DNA from: Brevundimonas subvibrioides ATCC 15264
GTDB taxonomy: Bacteria; Pseudomonadota; Alphaproteobacteria; Caulobacterales; Caulobacteraceae
Assembly (NCBI RefSeq): GCF_000144605.1
Contig: NC_014375.1
Coordinates: 1,798,001 to 1,862,000, forward strand
Direction: 5' to 3'
DNA length: 64,000 nt
Each line of letters starts with the position of its first letter. The first letter of the stretch is position 1. Of the stretch, positions 1 to 8,123 are shown piece after piece. Under the pieces are notes generated by a model, which worked only from the letters and a program-made list of their open reading frames with translations, did not search any database and had not been told where the DNA came from. The translations under genes were made by a program, and so were the position numbers.

Positions 1-978
1 CTGGCGCTCAGCGACGAGGACAAGGCCGCGCTGGAGGCCGAGGGGCGCAAGCCCCACTGGCGCTTCAAGCTGGACGGTCGCCGCGTCGCCTGGGAGGACC
101 TGTCGCGCGGTCATGCCGAGGTCGACACGACTTCGATGTCCGATCCGGTGCTGATCCGCGAGGACGGGCTGTATCTCTACACCCTGCCGTCGGTCGTGGA
201 CGACATCGACATGGGGATCACCCATGTCATCCGGGGCGAGGACCACACGACCAACACGGGCGCGCAGATCGAGATCTTCGAGGCCCTGATCGCCGCCGGG
301 CTGGGGACGACCGTCCCGACCTTCGCCCACATGCCGCTGCTGGTCGGGGCGGACGGCGCGGCACTGTCCAAGCGACTGGGATCGCTGTCGGTCGCCGAGA
401 TGCGCGATCAGGGATACGAGCCGATCGCCATCACCAGCCACCTGGGCCGTATCGGGACGTCGGACCCGCTGGAGGTCGCCGACAGCATCGAGGCGCTGGG
501 CCAAGGCTTCAGCTTCGACAAGATGGGCCGGTCTCCGGCGCGATACGACAACGAGGACCTGGACCGGCTGAACGCCCAGGCTCTGCACGCCATGCCCTAT
601 GCGGCGGCGAAAGGCCGGCTGGAGACCCTCGATTGCGATCTGGGCGAGACGTTCTGGGATGCGGTGCGCGCGAACCTGACGAAGTTCGGCGACGTCGTCG
701 ATCTGGCGCGGATGGTGCGGGGGCCGGTGACGCCGGTAATTGAGGATCCGGCCTTCGCGGCCGCGGCGCTGGCCGTGCTGCCGGAGACGATCGATGCGGG
801 AGCCTGGTCGGTCTGGACCAGCGCGGTGAAGGACAGCACCGGGGCCAAGGGCAAGGCGCTGTTCATGCCGCTGCGCCACATCCTGACGGGTCAGCCCCAC
901 GGGCCCGATATGGCGACGATCGTGCCCCTGATCGGACGCGAGCGGATCGAGAAGCGGCTGAAGGGCGAAGTGGCCTAG
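1..978 (+). CDS. gltX: Glutamyl-tRNA synthetase, C-terminal part (5' end outside window)
   Basis: Class I aminoacyl-tRNA synthetase that charges tRNA with glutamate in the cytoplasm. The frame is open from base 1, so the N-terminal HIGH half lies upstream and about 325 residues remain. Visible landmarks are the VIRGEDH segment of the Rossmann domain and the ALSKR motif, the KMSKS equivalent, around residues 121-125 of the visible part. A helical anticodon-binding region follows. The stop is TAG at 976-978. Alphaproteobacteria often carry two GluRS copies, and I cannot tell which this is. With GatCAB encoded further along, a GluRS that also glutamylates tRNA-Gln is expected somewhere in the genome. 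Identity is confident; substrate discrimination is not readable here. Confidence 0.93.
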   Translation: MALSDEDKAALEAEGRKPHWRFKLDGRRVAWEDLSRGHAEVDTTSMSDPVLIREDGLYLYTLPSVVDDIDMGITHVIRGEDHTTNTGAQIEIFEALIAAGLGTTVPTFAHMPLLVGADGAALSKRLGSLSVAEMRDQGYEPIAITSHLGRIGTSDPLEVADSIEALGQGFSFDKMGRSPARYDNEDLDRLNAQALHAMPYAAAKGRLETLDCDLGETFWDAVRANLTKFGDVVDLARMVRGPVTPVIEDPAFAAAALAVLPETIDAGAWSVWTSAVKDSTGAKGKALFMPLRHILTGQPHGPDMATIVPLIGRERIEKRLKGEVA

Positions 979-989
979 GTCAACTGTCT

Positions 990-1127
990 CCTCCCTGTCG
1001 CGCAGCGATGGGGAGGTGGGTGCGAGCCCTTGCGAGCAGACGGAGGGGCTCTGGGTGCACCAAGAACCCCTCCGTCACGCCGCTACGCTGCGTTCCACCT
1101 CCCCATCGCCAAACGGCGACGGGGAGG
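990..1127. repeat. Intergenic palindromic element, copy A (no gene inside)
   Basis: Compound palindrome filling the gap after gltX. The left hairpin has arms CCTCCC (990-995) and GGGAGG (1011-1016). The centre has a perfect 10-bp inverted repeat, GACGGAGGGG at 1039-1048 and CCCCTCCGTC at 1067-1076. The right hairpin has arms at 1098-1110 and 1115-1127 with one mismatch and an AAAC loop. The right hairpin is almost identical to the one at 17785-17814, with a single C/T loop difference, and the central GACGGAGGGGCTCT matches the left inner arm of that copy. This looks like an empty version of the element that holds a DUF559 gene at 17.4 kb. Confidence 0.8.
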
Positions 1128-1139
1128 CGACCCATTGGA

Positions 1140-1457
1140 TCAGGCTGCGGCGGCGACGTTGCAGGCGGCGAGCTCTTCGCTGCTCAGGGTCGTGCCCTTG
1201 TAGGTAAAGCTGGCCAGGGCAACGCCGACGCGGGCGACGACGCGGCGGCAGGCGCGGCTGGCGGGCTGGGACTGGCCGCCCGTGCCGACGCAGACGTTCT
1301 CGGCATTGCAGCGCCAGTTGACCCCGTCGATCAGAACGGGAGCCTGGGGAGTGAACGCGACGTTCTGGACCGTGAAGGTGCTGCCGGTGCCGGACTGGGC
1401 ATGGGTGGCAGTGGCGGGCGCAAGCAGAAGGGCGGCGGCGAGGAGGACAGCGCGCAT
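1140..1457 (-). CDS. Small secreted protein with four cysteines
   Basis: Encodes 105 residues. The N-terminus (MRAVLLAAALLLAP, then THA-Q) is a clear Sec signal peptide with likely cleavage around residue 20. The mature part has four cysteines at about 50, 56, 70 and 99, which could form two disulfides in the periplasm. The core includes INGVNW-like, PASRACR and AACN-like segments, and such short secreted proteins are common in Caulobacteraceae without assigned function. The ATG at 1457 follows a GGAG-type ribosome site. The 3' end abuts the palindromic element at 990-1127, which may also act in 3'-end formation. I do not recognise a named domain and assign no function. Confidence 0.7.
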   Translation of the reverse strand: MRAVLLAAALLLAPATATHAQSGTGSTFTVQNVAFTPQAPVLIDGVNWRCNAENVCVGTGGQSQPASRACRRVVARVGVALASFTYKGTTLSSEELAACNVAAAA

Positions 1458-1601
1458 GGGGAGGCTCCGAGACTGGATCGGGCCGGATCGGCCCTGGGCA
1501 TCAACGCTCCGACTAGTGCGTCTTTTTTAAAAACTGTCAACCTGCGTTTTCAAAGCAGATGGACGGGCAGATCGACGCGCCGGTGACTAAGCGATGTTCA
1601 C

Positions 1602-2207
1602 TTATCGCCGATCATGTTGCAAGGCCGCGCTGTCGGGCGCGCGCTTCATCTCTTCCACCGCGGCCTCCACCGTGTCGCAGACCGTCCAGGCCTGAAGGAA
1701 GGATTCGGGCGTGAAGCCGGAGGCGACGCTGTGACGCATCAGGTCGAAGAAGGTGTCCCAGAAGCCGTCAATGTTGAGGAAGATCACCGGCTTGCCGTGC
1801 AGGTCCAGCCGCTTCCACGACAGCAGTTCGACGACCTCTTCCAGCGTGCCGATGCCCCCCGGGGCCACCACGAACGCGTCAGACTGGTCGTACATAATCT
1901 GCTTGCGCTCATGCATGGAGGTGACGACCAGGGTCTCGACCTCGTCGAACAGACGCTCGCGGCTGCGCAGGAAGCCCGGCATGACGCCCAGCACCCGACC
2001 GCCGGCCTCGTGCGCGGCGCGGGCGGAGGCCCCCATCAGACCGACACCTCCACCGCCATAGACCAGGCGCCAGCCCGCCTGTGCGCTGGCGCGGCCAAAG
2101 TCGGCAGCGGCCCGGGTGTATTTGGGATCGGCCGCATCGGACGAGCCGCAGAACAGACAGACCGATTGGCCGTCGAAGGGGGCGATGCGAAGCTCCGAAG
2201 TGCTCAT
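1602..2207 (-). CDS. LOG-family nucleoside 5'-monophosphate phosphoribohydrolase
   Basis: 201 residues with the diagnostic motif PGGIGTLEE at 116-124 and the upstream GGGGVGLMG loop at 51-59. Both form the nucleotide-binding site of LOG / TIGR00730 proteins, which in characterised members hydrolyse nucleotide monophosphates to base plus ribose 5-phosphate. Arg101-Lys102 before the motif is also typical. The frame extends upstream to 2450, but that extension is low-complexity and antisense to the next lipoprotein gene, so ATG 2207 (MSTSELR) was chosen. The protein is cytoplasmic. It is divergent from the lipoprotein at 2293, with a GACTC (GANTC) site at 2209-2213 just before the start. The physiological substrate in this bacterium is unknown. 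Confidence 0.88.
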   Translation of the reverse strand: MSTSELRIAPFDGQSVCLFCGSSDAADPKYTRAAADFGRASAQAGWRLVYGGGGVGLMGASARAAHEAGGRVLGVMPGFLRSRERLFDEVETLVVTSMHERKQIMYDQSDAFVVAPGGIGTLEEVVELLSWKRLDLHGKPVIFLNIDGFWDTFFDLMRHSVASGFTPESFLQAWTVCDTVEAAVEEMKRAPDSAALQHDRR

Positions 2208-2292
2208 GGACTCTCTGGGGTCAGGTGAAGCGAGACAGTCAGCCGGTGGACAGGCTAACGGGATGGGCAGTCCTATAGTCGCGGCGAGCCGG

Positions 2293-3027
2293 ATGAAACG
2301 ATCCTTTGCAATCTGTGCGGTTGTCGGTGCGACTCTCGGCCTTTTCGCCTGTGGATCGCCGCCTGAAACGCCGGCTGGTGCCGAGGCCGCTACGGACGGC
2401 TGGGTCGCCGGTCCGCGCGTCGACCGCGTCGTGCGCGAAGGCAATGCCATCGTCGTCAGCGGTCTGGGCGCGCGGTTCGGGCGGATCGTCCTGACCGGTC
2501 CCGATGGGGTCGCCTATGCCGCCGGAGCGGATGAGGCGGGGCATTTCGATATCCGGCTGCCGGCGCCGAAACAGGATGCCCTGCTGGCGGTCGAGGCCCA
2601 GGTCGGGCAGATCGCCTATCCCGCGCCGGGCCGGCTTCTGGTGCCACTCGACCCGCGCGGGCCCGTCGCCCTGCTGGGCATCGGGGCCCCGACGCGCCGG
2701 CTGGACCCGGCGGGACCGCTCGATGCCGTCGACACCGACGGACGTGCGGGTTTCCTGTCCGGTCGCGCCGGAGCGGGCGCTGCCGTCGCTGTGGGTCGCA
2801 GGGGCGGCGGTACGGTGACCGCGGGCGAAGACGGCCGCTGGACGCTTCTGGTCAGCGGCGACGGTTCCGAACCTGTCCAGGTCGGCGACCGAGTCTTCAC
2901 GCCGCCGCCGATGGTCGTCACCACCGACGGCGTGCTGGAGCGCGCAGGGGAGGGCTGGCGACTGGGCTGGACCAGCACAGGCGGCGCGCGCCAGGTGACA
3001 TGGTTCCCGGACAGGACCACGCCCTGA
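2293..3027 (+). CDS. Putative lipoprotein with repeated beta-type modules
   Basis: 244 residues. The signal sequence MKRSFAICAVVGATLGLF ends in a lipobox-like FACG, so Cys20 is the probable lipidated residue. The mature region is rich in Gly, Ala and Val and seems to hold two similar Ig-like or carboxypeptidase-regulatory-like stretches: GPDGVAYAAGADEAGHFDIRL and a later GRRGGGTVTAGEDGRWTLLV. Each reads as strand-turn-strand with a DG.W/F signature. ATG 2293 is preferred because the signal peptide begins there, although the frame is open further upstream. It lies divergent to the LOG gene and 49 bp before an aminotransferase on the same strand. No family was recognised; a surface or periplasmic structural role is possible. 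Confidence 0.68.
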   Translation: MKRSFAICAVVGATLGLFACGSPPETPAGAEAATDGWVAGPRVDRVVREGNAIVVSGLGARFGRIVLTGPDGVAYAAGADEAGHFDIRLPAPKQDALLAVEAQVGQIAYPAPGRLLVPLDPRGPVALLGIGAPTRRLDPAGPLDAVDTDGRAGFLSGRAGAGAAVAVGRRGGGTVTAGEDGRWTLLVSGDGSEPVQVGDRVFTPPPMVVTTDGVLERAGEGWRLGWTSTGGARQVTWFPDRTTP

Positions 3028-3076
3028 CTCGACGGTCGGCGCGACAGCTTTTTCGAGGCTGTGGCTTGCGCTGCCC

Positions 3077-4270
3077 ATGCCGCTCGGCTCCGTTGATGGG
3101 ATGCGCGCCCATTCCGTCTTCGCCGACATGCCGACCACGATCTTCGAGACCATGTCGGGGCTCGCCCGGACGCATCAGGCGATCAACCTCGGACAGGGCT
3201 TTCCGGACAGTCCGGGCCCGGAAAGCCTGCGACGCATAGCGGCCGAGGCGCTGATGACGGGGTCGAACCAGTACGCGCCGTCGCGAGGCCTGCCGGACCT
3301 GCGTCAGGCCGTGGTCGAGCACTATGGCCGCATGCAGGGCGTGCCGCTGGAAGTCGAGGGTGTGCTGGTGACGTCCGGCGCGACCGAGGGGCTGGCCGCG
3401 GCCATCCTCGCCTTCGTCAGCCCGGGCGACGAGGTCATCGTCTTCGAGCCGGCCTATGATGCCTATCGCCCCCTGATCGAGCGGGCCGGGGGTACGGTCC
3501 GGGTCGTCCGGCTGCAGGCGCCGGTGTGGCGGCTGTCCGAGCCGGATGTCGAGGCCGTCATCGGGCCCCGGACCCGCGTCGTCCTATTCAACAATCCGCA
3601 CAATCCGACGGCCCGCGCCTTCGATGCGGCCGAAGTGTCGGCTCTGGCGCGACTGTGCGTCCGCCACGATCTGATCGCCATCAGCGACGAGGTCTGGGAG
3701 CATGTGATCTTCGGGGGGCGGCGGCACCGCTCCCTGCTGGCCGAGCCGGGCATGGCCGGGCGGACGCTCAAGATCGGATCGGCCGGCAAGATGTTCGGGA
3801 TGACGGGCTGGAAGATCGGGTTCGTCTGCGGCGCGCCCGATCTGGTCGATCCCGTCGCCAAGGCGCACCAGTTCCTGACCTTCGCCACGCCGCCAAATCT
3901 GCAGACCGCAGTGGCCGTGGGGCTGGCCTGGCCGGACGACTCGTTCCGGACGATGGCAGACGACCTCCAGCGATCGCGTGACCGGCTGGCGGCGGGGCTG
4001 GAACGTCACGGCTTCGTGCTGACGACCAGCGAAGGCACCTATTTCCTCGGGATCGACCTGGCTGCCTCCGGCGTGGCTGTCGGCGACGACATGTTCTGCC
4101 GGCGCGCCGTCGCCGAGTTCGGCGTCGCCGCCATCCCCGTCTCGGCCTTCGTCACGGCACCGCAAGACGGTGCCGTCGTTCGGCTGTGTTTCGCCAAGGC
4201 GGACGATGTCCTCGATCTCGCGATCGAGCGACTGGGTCGGGCGAGGGGGATGAGCGCTTCGACCGCCTGA
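3077..4270 (+). CDS. PLP-dependent class I/II aminotransferase
   Basis: 397 residues of the fold-type I aminotransferase family (AAT_I). The pattern includes the N-terminal INLGQGFPD segment, NNPHNPTA at 172-179, the PLP-contacting Asp in AISDEV near 204, and the Schiff-base lysine in SAGKMFGMTGWKIG at about 238. The arrangement resembles the YbdL / kynurenine-oxoglutarate transaminase branch, which uses methionine, glutamine-type or aromatic amino acids, but substrate cannot be read from sequence. Start choice is soft: ATG 3077 gives MPLGSVDGM, and a later Met at 3101 or 3128 would still keep the conserved core. The enzyme is cytoplasmic and encoded downstream of the lipoprotein, possibly co-transcribed. 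Confidence 0.9.
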   Translation: MPLGSVDGMRAHSVFADMPTTIFETMSGLARTHQAINLGQGFPDSPGPESLRRIAAEALMTGSNQYAPSRGLPDLRQAVVEHYGRMQGVPLEVEGVLVTSGATEGLAAAILAFVSPGDEVIVFEPAYDAYRPLIERAGGTVRVVRLQAPVWRLSEPDVEAVIGPRTRVVLFNNPHNPTARAFDAAEVSALARLCVRHDLIAISDEVWEHVIFGGRRHRSLLAEPGMAGRTLKIGSAGKMFGMTGWKIGFVCGAPDLVDPVAKAHQFLTFATPPNLQTAVAVGLAWPDDSFRTMADDLQRSRDRLAAGLERHGFVLTTSEGTYFLGIDLAASGVAVGDDMFCRRAVAEFGVAAIPVSAFVTAPQDGAVVRLCFAKADDVLDLAIERLGRARGMSASTA

Positions 4271-4325
4271 GCCCGTGGGTCCCGGACGGGAAGTCTGGAT
4301 TGTCGGGCCAAAGCAGCCGAGAGAG

Positions 4326-4400
4326 TGGCTCCGCGGGTAGGATTCGAACCTACGACCAGCCGATTAACAGTCGGCTGCTCTACCACTGAGCTACCGCGGA
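4326..4400 (-). tRNA. tRNA-Asn (anticodon GTT)
   Basis: Reading the minus strand from 4400, the acceptor stem TCCGCGG pairs with CCGCGGA. The D-arm AGCTCAGTGGTAGAGC, an anticodon loop CTGTTAA with anticodon GTT, and a T-arm containing GGTTCGAATCC follow. A CCA end is encoded (TGG at 4326-4328 on the plus strand). Length is 75 nt. It lies between the aminotransferase and the SpoU methyltransferase, antisense to both. Confidence 0.97.
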
Positions 4401-4456
4401 ACAGAGGCTCGGGAGGCGGGCCTATAGCAGCGGCTGCGCGCGCGGCGCAACGGGAA

Positions 4457-5272
4457 ATGTCGACCATGTTGATCGAGACCATCGATGACCCCGACGATGC
4501 GAGGATCGCGGCCTATCGCGATATCCGCGAACGCGACCTGACAGGCAGGCAGGGCCTGTTCATCGCCGAGGGGGAAGTGGTCCTGAGGACGCTGCTGTCG
4601 GACGCGTCGCTTTGTCGACCGAGGTCGGTTCTGATCGCCGCGAACCGGGTCGACGGGCTGCGGGGATTGCTGGAAACCGTGCCCGCCGGCACGCCGGTCT
4701 TTGCGGTGGGCCAGGACGTGCTGGACCGGATCGTCGGGTTTCCGCTGCACAGGGGCATTCTGGCGCTGGGGGAGAAGCCACTCGCGAGAACGCTTGATGC
4801 AGTGCTGGCGGACCTGCCGGAGCAAGCGGTCGTCGTTGCCGCCTCCGAAATCGGCAATCACGACAACATCGGCGGGCTGTACCGCAACGCCGCGGCGTTC
4901 GGGGCGGCCGCAGTCCTGACTGACGACCGGTGCGGCGATCCCTTCTATCGCAAGTCGATCCGGGTGTCGGTCGGGGCCGTGCTTCGGACGCCTGGCGCGG
5001 CGGCCCCTTCGCTGGAGGCCCTCGTCGACGCGCTGGAGGCCGCCCGGTTCGAGGTCATCGCCCTGTCGCCGTCGGCGATCGAACCCCTGAAAGGGCTGAA
5101 ACCGGGCGGACGCCGCGCCCTGCTGCTGGGGTCGGAGGGGCCGGGTTTGCCGGCGTCGGTCATGGCGCGCACGCGGACGGTGGGCATCCCCATGGCGGGC
5201 GGGTTCGACTCGCTGAACGTGTCGGTGACCAGCGCGCTCGGCCTCTATCAACTGACCCAGCCGCAAGCGTGA
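4457..5272 (+). CDS. SpoU/TrmH-family RNA 2'-O-methyltransferase
   Basis: 271 residues. A short N-terminal substrate-binding region (residues 1-105, with RQGLFIAEGE) precedes the SPOUT knot domain. Knot motifs are visible: motif 1 EIGNHDNIGGLYRNA (about 131-145, with conserved Arg143-Asn144), motif 2 LLLGSEGPGLP (223-232) and motif 3 SLNVSVTSALGLY (252-264). Such enzymes 2'-O-methylate rRNA or tRNA using SAM. The frame extends upstream to 4325 only by reading antisense through tRNA-Asn; the resulting peptide (APRVGFEPTT...) is a well-known artefact, so ATG 4457 was chosen, with 4466 as alternative. The exact target RNA is not inferable. Confidence 0.88.
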   Translation: MSTMLIETIDDPDDARIAAYRDIRERDLTGRQGLFIAEGEVVLRTLLSDASLCRPRSVLIAANRVDGLRGLLETVPAGTPVFAVGQDVLDRIVGFPLHRGILALGEKPLARTLDAVLADLPEQAVVVAASEIGNHDNIGGLYRNAAAFGAAAVLTDDRCGDPFYRKSIRVSVGAVLRTPGAAAPSLEALVDALEAARFEVIALSPSAIEPLKGLKPGGRRALLLGSEGPGLPASVMARTRTVGIPMAGGFDSLNVSVTSALGLYQLTQPQA

Positions 5273-5362
5273 CAGTCACCAAAATTTCAACGGATTAACG
5301 CTTTGTCCACCTTGATGAACGGTGTGATCTGTGGCGCTGTGTCGGTCCGGGGAGGGCACGAC

Positions 5363-5479
5363 ATGACGAGCATTCTGGGGTTCATGAGCCGCAATCTGCG
5401 GATCGCGCTGGCAGCCGCGATCGTGGCGGGCTGCGTCGGTGCGGCGGGTGCCATCGGCTGGATGACCGCGCCGCTCTGA
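5363..5479 (+). CDS. Single-span membrane micropeptide, 38 aa
   Basis: A short reading frame starting MTSILGFMSRNLRIALAAA with a hydrophobic Ala/Val/Gly segment over residues 15-35 and a C-terminal WMTAPL. A good ribosome site (GGGGAGGG) sits about 7 nt before the ATG, which is the main support for expression. It is the only coding signal between the methyltransferase gene and tRNA-Cys. No family is recognised. The single predicted membrane helix and positively charged N-terminus suggest an inner-membrane peptide. Confidence 0.5.
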   Translation: MTSILGFMSRNLRIALAAAIVAGCVGAAGAIGWMTAPL

Positions 5480-5507
5480 TCCATCCGGGATCCCGACGGG
5501 GTCGCGA

Positions 5508-5581
5508 TGGAGGCCTGACCGGGAATCGAACCCGGGTGCAAGGATTTGCAGTCCTCTGCGTCACCACTCCGCCATCAGGCC
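5508..5581 (-). tRNA. tRNA-Cys (anticodon GCA)
   Basis: Reading the minus strand from 5581, acceptor GGCCTGA pairs with TCAGGCC. The anticodon loop in GGACTGCAAATCC gives anticodon GCA, and the T-arm contains GGTTCGATTCC. An encoded CCA (TGG at 5508-5510 on the plus strand) completes 74 nt. It is divergent from the methyltransferase homologue at 5743. Confidence 0.97.
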
Positions 5582-5643
5582 GTAGGACCTCTTGCAAGGC
5601 CCCCAGATCGCGAGGGGCGGTTGCTATCAGATCGATCCGACCC

Positions 5644-5697
5644 CTGCAATGATTGTCCGCTGCAATGATTGTCGGCCGCGATCCACGGACCTATAAG
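5644..5697 (+). promoter_or_regulatory. 16-bp tandem duplication with putative promoter before the pcm-tolC genes
   Basis: The 14-mer CTGCAATGATTGTC occurs at 5644-5657 and again at 5660-5673, a tandem repeat of period 16. The second copy runs into TTGTCG (5670-5675), and CTATAAG follows at 5691-5697, a reasonable -35/-10 pair with roughly 15-16 bp spacing for a housekeeping sigma factor. It lies between tRNA-Cys (minus) and the gene at 5743 (plus). The repeat is seen directly; the promoter role is inferred. Confidence 0.45.
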
Positions 5698-5742
5698 CGC
5701 GCGAGATTCCCGGCGTGGCCGGGCCAAGGGACGTATCGGACA

Positions 5743-6372
5743 ATGGATTTCGCAGCCGCACGCAAGGTCATGGTCGACTCCCAGGTGCGGGTGAACGACG
5801 TCACCGACCGGGGCTTGCAGGCCGCCCTGCTGGCCGTGCCGCGTGAGCACTTCTGTGCCGCCGATCGGGCCTTTGCCGCCTATGGCGAGGTCGAGGTCGA
5901 GATCGCGGGCGACCGTCGCCTGATGCAGGCCCGCGAGGTCGCCAAGCTGTTGCAGGCGCTGGACGCGCGTCCGGGCGAGACCGCCCTGGCCATCGCCGCC
6001 CCATATGCCGCCGCCGTCCTGGCCGATCTGGGGCTCAAGGTGACAGCCCAGGAAGCCGACCCGGCCGTGGCCGAGGTTGTCGCTCCGGCGCTGGACGATG
6101 CCGGAGTCGTGATGCATGTCGGGCCCCTGACCACGCCGACCGGGGCAGACTGGGATCTGATCGTCAGCGAGGGTGCCGTCGCCGCCCGGCCCACCGCCTG
6201 GCTGGAAAGGCTGCGGATCGGCGGTCGGCTGGCCGTGGTGGAGCGCAGCGGGCCGAATGGTCGCGCCGTCCTCTATGTGCGGGGCCGCGAGGGCTATTCG
6301 CGCCGCGAATTGTTCGATGCCGCGCCGCCGGTTCTGGCCGAAATGACACCCGCGCCCGCCTTCGCGCTGTGA
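5743..6372 (+). CDS. PCMT-like (protein-L-isoaspartate methyltransferase family), probably degenerate
   Basis: 209 residues beginning MDFAAARKVMVDSQVRVNDV, which matches the N-terminal helix and MVDSQ..R segment of alphaproteobacterial PCMT homologues encoded beside tolC. True PCMT repairs isoaspartyl residues with SAM. Here the glycine-rich SAM loop (normally an E/D.G.G.GY type) reads ETALAIAAPYAAAVLADLG and has no G.G pattern, so catalysis is doubtful. The later RIGGRLAVVERSG strand is retained. ATG 5743 was preferred over upstream starts because similarity begins there. Position 132 bp upstream of tolC, on the same strand, fits the conserved neighbourhood. It may be a non-catalytic or altered-function homologue. 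Confidence 0.75.
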   Translation: MDFAAARKVMVDSQVRVNDVTDRGLQAALLAVPREHFCAADRAFAAYGEVEVEIAGDRRLMQAREVAKLLQALDARPGETALAIAAPYAAAVLADLGLKVTAQEADPAVAEVVAPALDDAGVVMHVGPLTTPTGADWDLIVSEGAVAARPTAWLERLRIGGRLAVVERSGPNGRAVLYVRGREGYSRRELFDAAPPVLAEMTPAPAFAL

Positions 6373-6504
6373 CCCACGCCTTGTTGCGGCCAAGCTCTGG
6401 CGCTCGGGTGAAAAAAACTTAACTGGCGTCAGGGACGGGACGCCCTCACTACCCCGTTCCAGAGGGATACCGGTACCGTTCGCGGGACCCATCAGGATGT
6501 GACC

Positions 6505-7998
6505 ATGTTCAAACGCTCGCGCGCGCTCGCCACCGTCGCCCGGATCTCGCTGGTGACCGCCGTCGCGGTCGGCCTGGCCGGGCCATCGTTCGCCGAGACG
6601 CTGCAGGAAGCGATCGCGCTGGCCTACCGCACCAACCCCACCCTGCAGCAGCAGCGGGCCAATCAGCGGGCGCTGGACGAGGTCGTGCCCCAGGCGCGCG
6701 CCGGCCTGCGCCCCGAGGTCAGCGTCAGCGGCTCGGCCAGCTACAGCCGCAGCCAGGGCGGCGGTCTGGGTACGATCGAGAGCGACACGGGCGGGGCCAG
6801 CATCGACCTGTCCCAGACCCTGTACTCGGGCGGCCGGATCGCCCGCGGCATCGATGCGGCCACGGCCAATGTGCTCAGCGGTCGCGAATCGCTGCGCGCC
6901 ATCGAGCAGCAGGTGCTGGCTTCGGTGATTCAGGCCTATGTGGACGTCCAGCGCGACGTCGAGATCCTACGGATCCGCGAGGCCAACGTCGCCGTCCTGC
7001 GTCGCCAGCTGGACGAATCGAACGCCCGCTTCGAGGTCGGCGAGATCACCCGTACCGACGTGTCCCAGTCGGAGGCCCGTCTGGCCCAGTCCGAGGCCGA
7101 TCTGGCCGGGGCCCAGGCCCAGCTTTCGGTGTCGCGCGCCGCCTATGCCGCCGTCGTCGGCCAGGCCCCCGCCAACCTGGAAGCCCCGCCCGTGCTGCCC
7201 GGCATCCCCAACGATTTCGAGGTCGCCCTGGACATCGGTCTGGCCGAGAACCCCGGCATCACGGCCGCCCAGTACGACCTGCAGGCCGCAGAGGCGCGTC
7301 ACGCCCAGGCCAAGTCCGCCTTCCTTCCGACGGCGCGCGCCACTGCGTCCTACGGCGGCTCCGGCGACCTGACGGACTTCGACCTCGCCGACCGCACCAG
7401 CTTCCAGGCCGGGGCCTCGGTGTCGTTCCCGCTGTTCACCGGCGGCCTGAACCGGTCCCAGGAAGTCCAGGCGCTGGAACAGGCCAATGCCGCCCAGATC
7501 GAGATCGAGCGTCAGCGGCGCAGTGTCCTTCAGGACGTCTCCAGCGCCTATGCGCAGGTCATTTCGACGGCATCGCAGCTGACGGCGGGACAATCCGGCG
7601 TGCGGGCCGCCACGGTCGCGGCCGAGGGCGTCCGTCAGGAGCAGCAGGTCGGCCTGCGGACTACGCTGGACGTCCTGAACGGAGAGCTGGAACTGCGCAA
7701 CGCCGAGATCAACCTGGCGAGCGCACGGCGCAACCAGTACGTCGCCCAGGCCCAGCTTCTGGCCGCCATGGGTCGTCTGGGGGCCCGCGAACTGGATCCG
7801 TCGATCGAGCTTTACGATCCCGCCACCAATGGCGACCGGGTCAACCTGCGCGGCGCTCTTCCCTGGGACGGCCTGATCGAGACCCTGGACCGGATCGCTG
7901 CCCCGCCGGTGACCTCGGCCACGGATACCGAGGATGCGCCAATCGACACGCAACTGAAGTCCGAGATCGTCCAGACGGTCCCTTCGGGCGCCAATTAA
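6505..7998 (+). CDS. tolC: TolC-family outer membrane efflux/secretion channel
   Basis: 497 residues with a Sec signal peptide ending around SFA-ET. Two outer-membrane-efflux repeats follow: a first ETLQEAIALAYRTNPTL repeat and a second repeat starting near GIPNDFEVALDIGLAENPGI. Both are rich in Ala/Gln coiled-coil helices with conserved SQTLYSGG and SFPLFTGG beta turns. It would form the trimeric outer-membrane duct used by type I secretion and RND efflux; in Caulobacter the homologue next to popZ serves S-layer secretion (RsaF). ATG 6505 has AGGA upstream; a GTG six bases earlier is possible. It is followed by popZ on the same strand. Confidence 0.93.
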   Translation: MFKRSRALATVARISLVTAVAVGLAGPSFAETLQEAIALAYRTNPTLQQQRANQRALDEVVPQARAGLRPEVSVSGSASYSRSQGGGLGTIESDTGGASIDLSQTLYSGGRIARGIDAATANVLSGRESLRAIEQQVLASVIQAYVDVQRDVEILRIREANVAVLRRQLDESNARFEVGEITRTDVSQSEARLAQSEADLAGAQAQLSVSRAAYAAVVGQAPANLEAPPVLPGIPNDFEVALDIGLAENPGITAAQYDLQAAEARHAQAKSAFLPTARATASYGGSGDLTDFDLADRTSFQAGASVSFPLFTGGLNRSQEVQALEQANAAQIEIERQRRSVLQDVSSAYAQVISTASQLTAGQSGVRAATVAAEGVRQEQQVGLRTTLDVLNGELELRNAEINLASARRNQYVAQAQLLAAMGRLGARELDPSIELYDPATNGDRVNLRGALPWDGLIETLDRIAAPPVTSATDTEDAPIDTQLKSEIVQTVPSGAN

Positions 7999-8123
7999 CC
8001 CAACAGGCGAAAAGGCCCGTTGATTCCCAAGGGCGTTGATGCGACGAAATGTTGTGGGTTGGTGGCGTCCTTGGCCCCAGCGTTCTCGCCCATAGCCCGC
8101 GCAGGTTCTCCGAAGGCCAGACC

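Noticed and set aside
4325-4456. N-terminal extension of the SpoU methyltransferase beginning APRVGFEPTTSRL
   Set aside because: It is antisense translation of tRNA-Asn, a recurring database artefact; the real start is at 4457.
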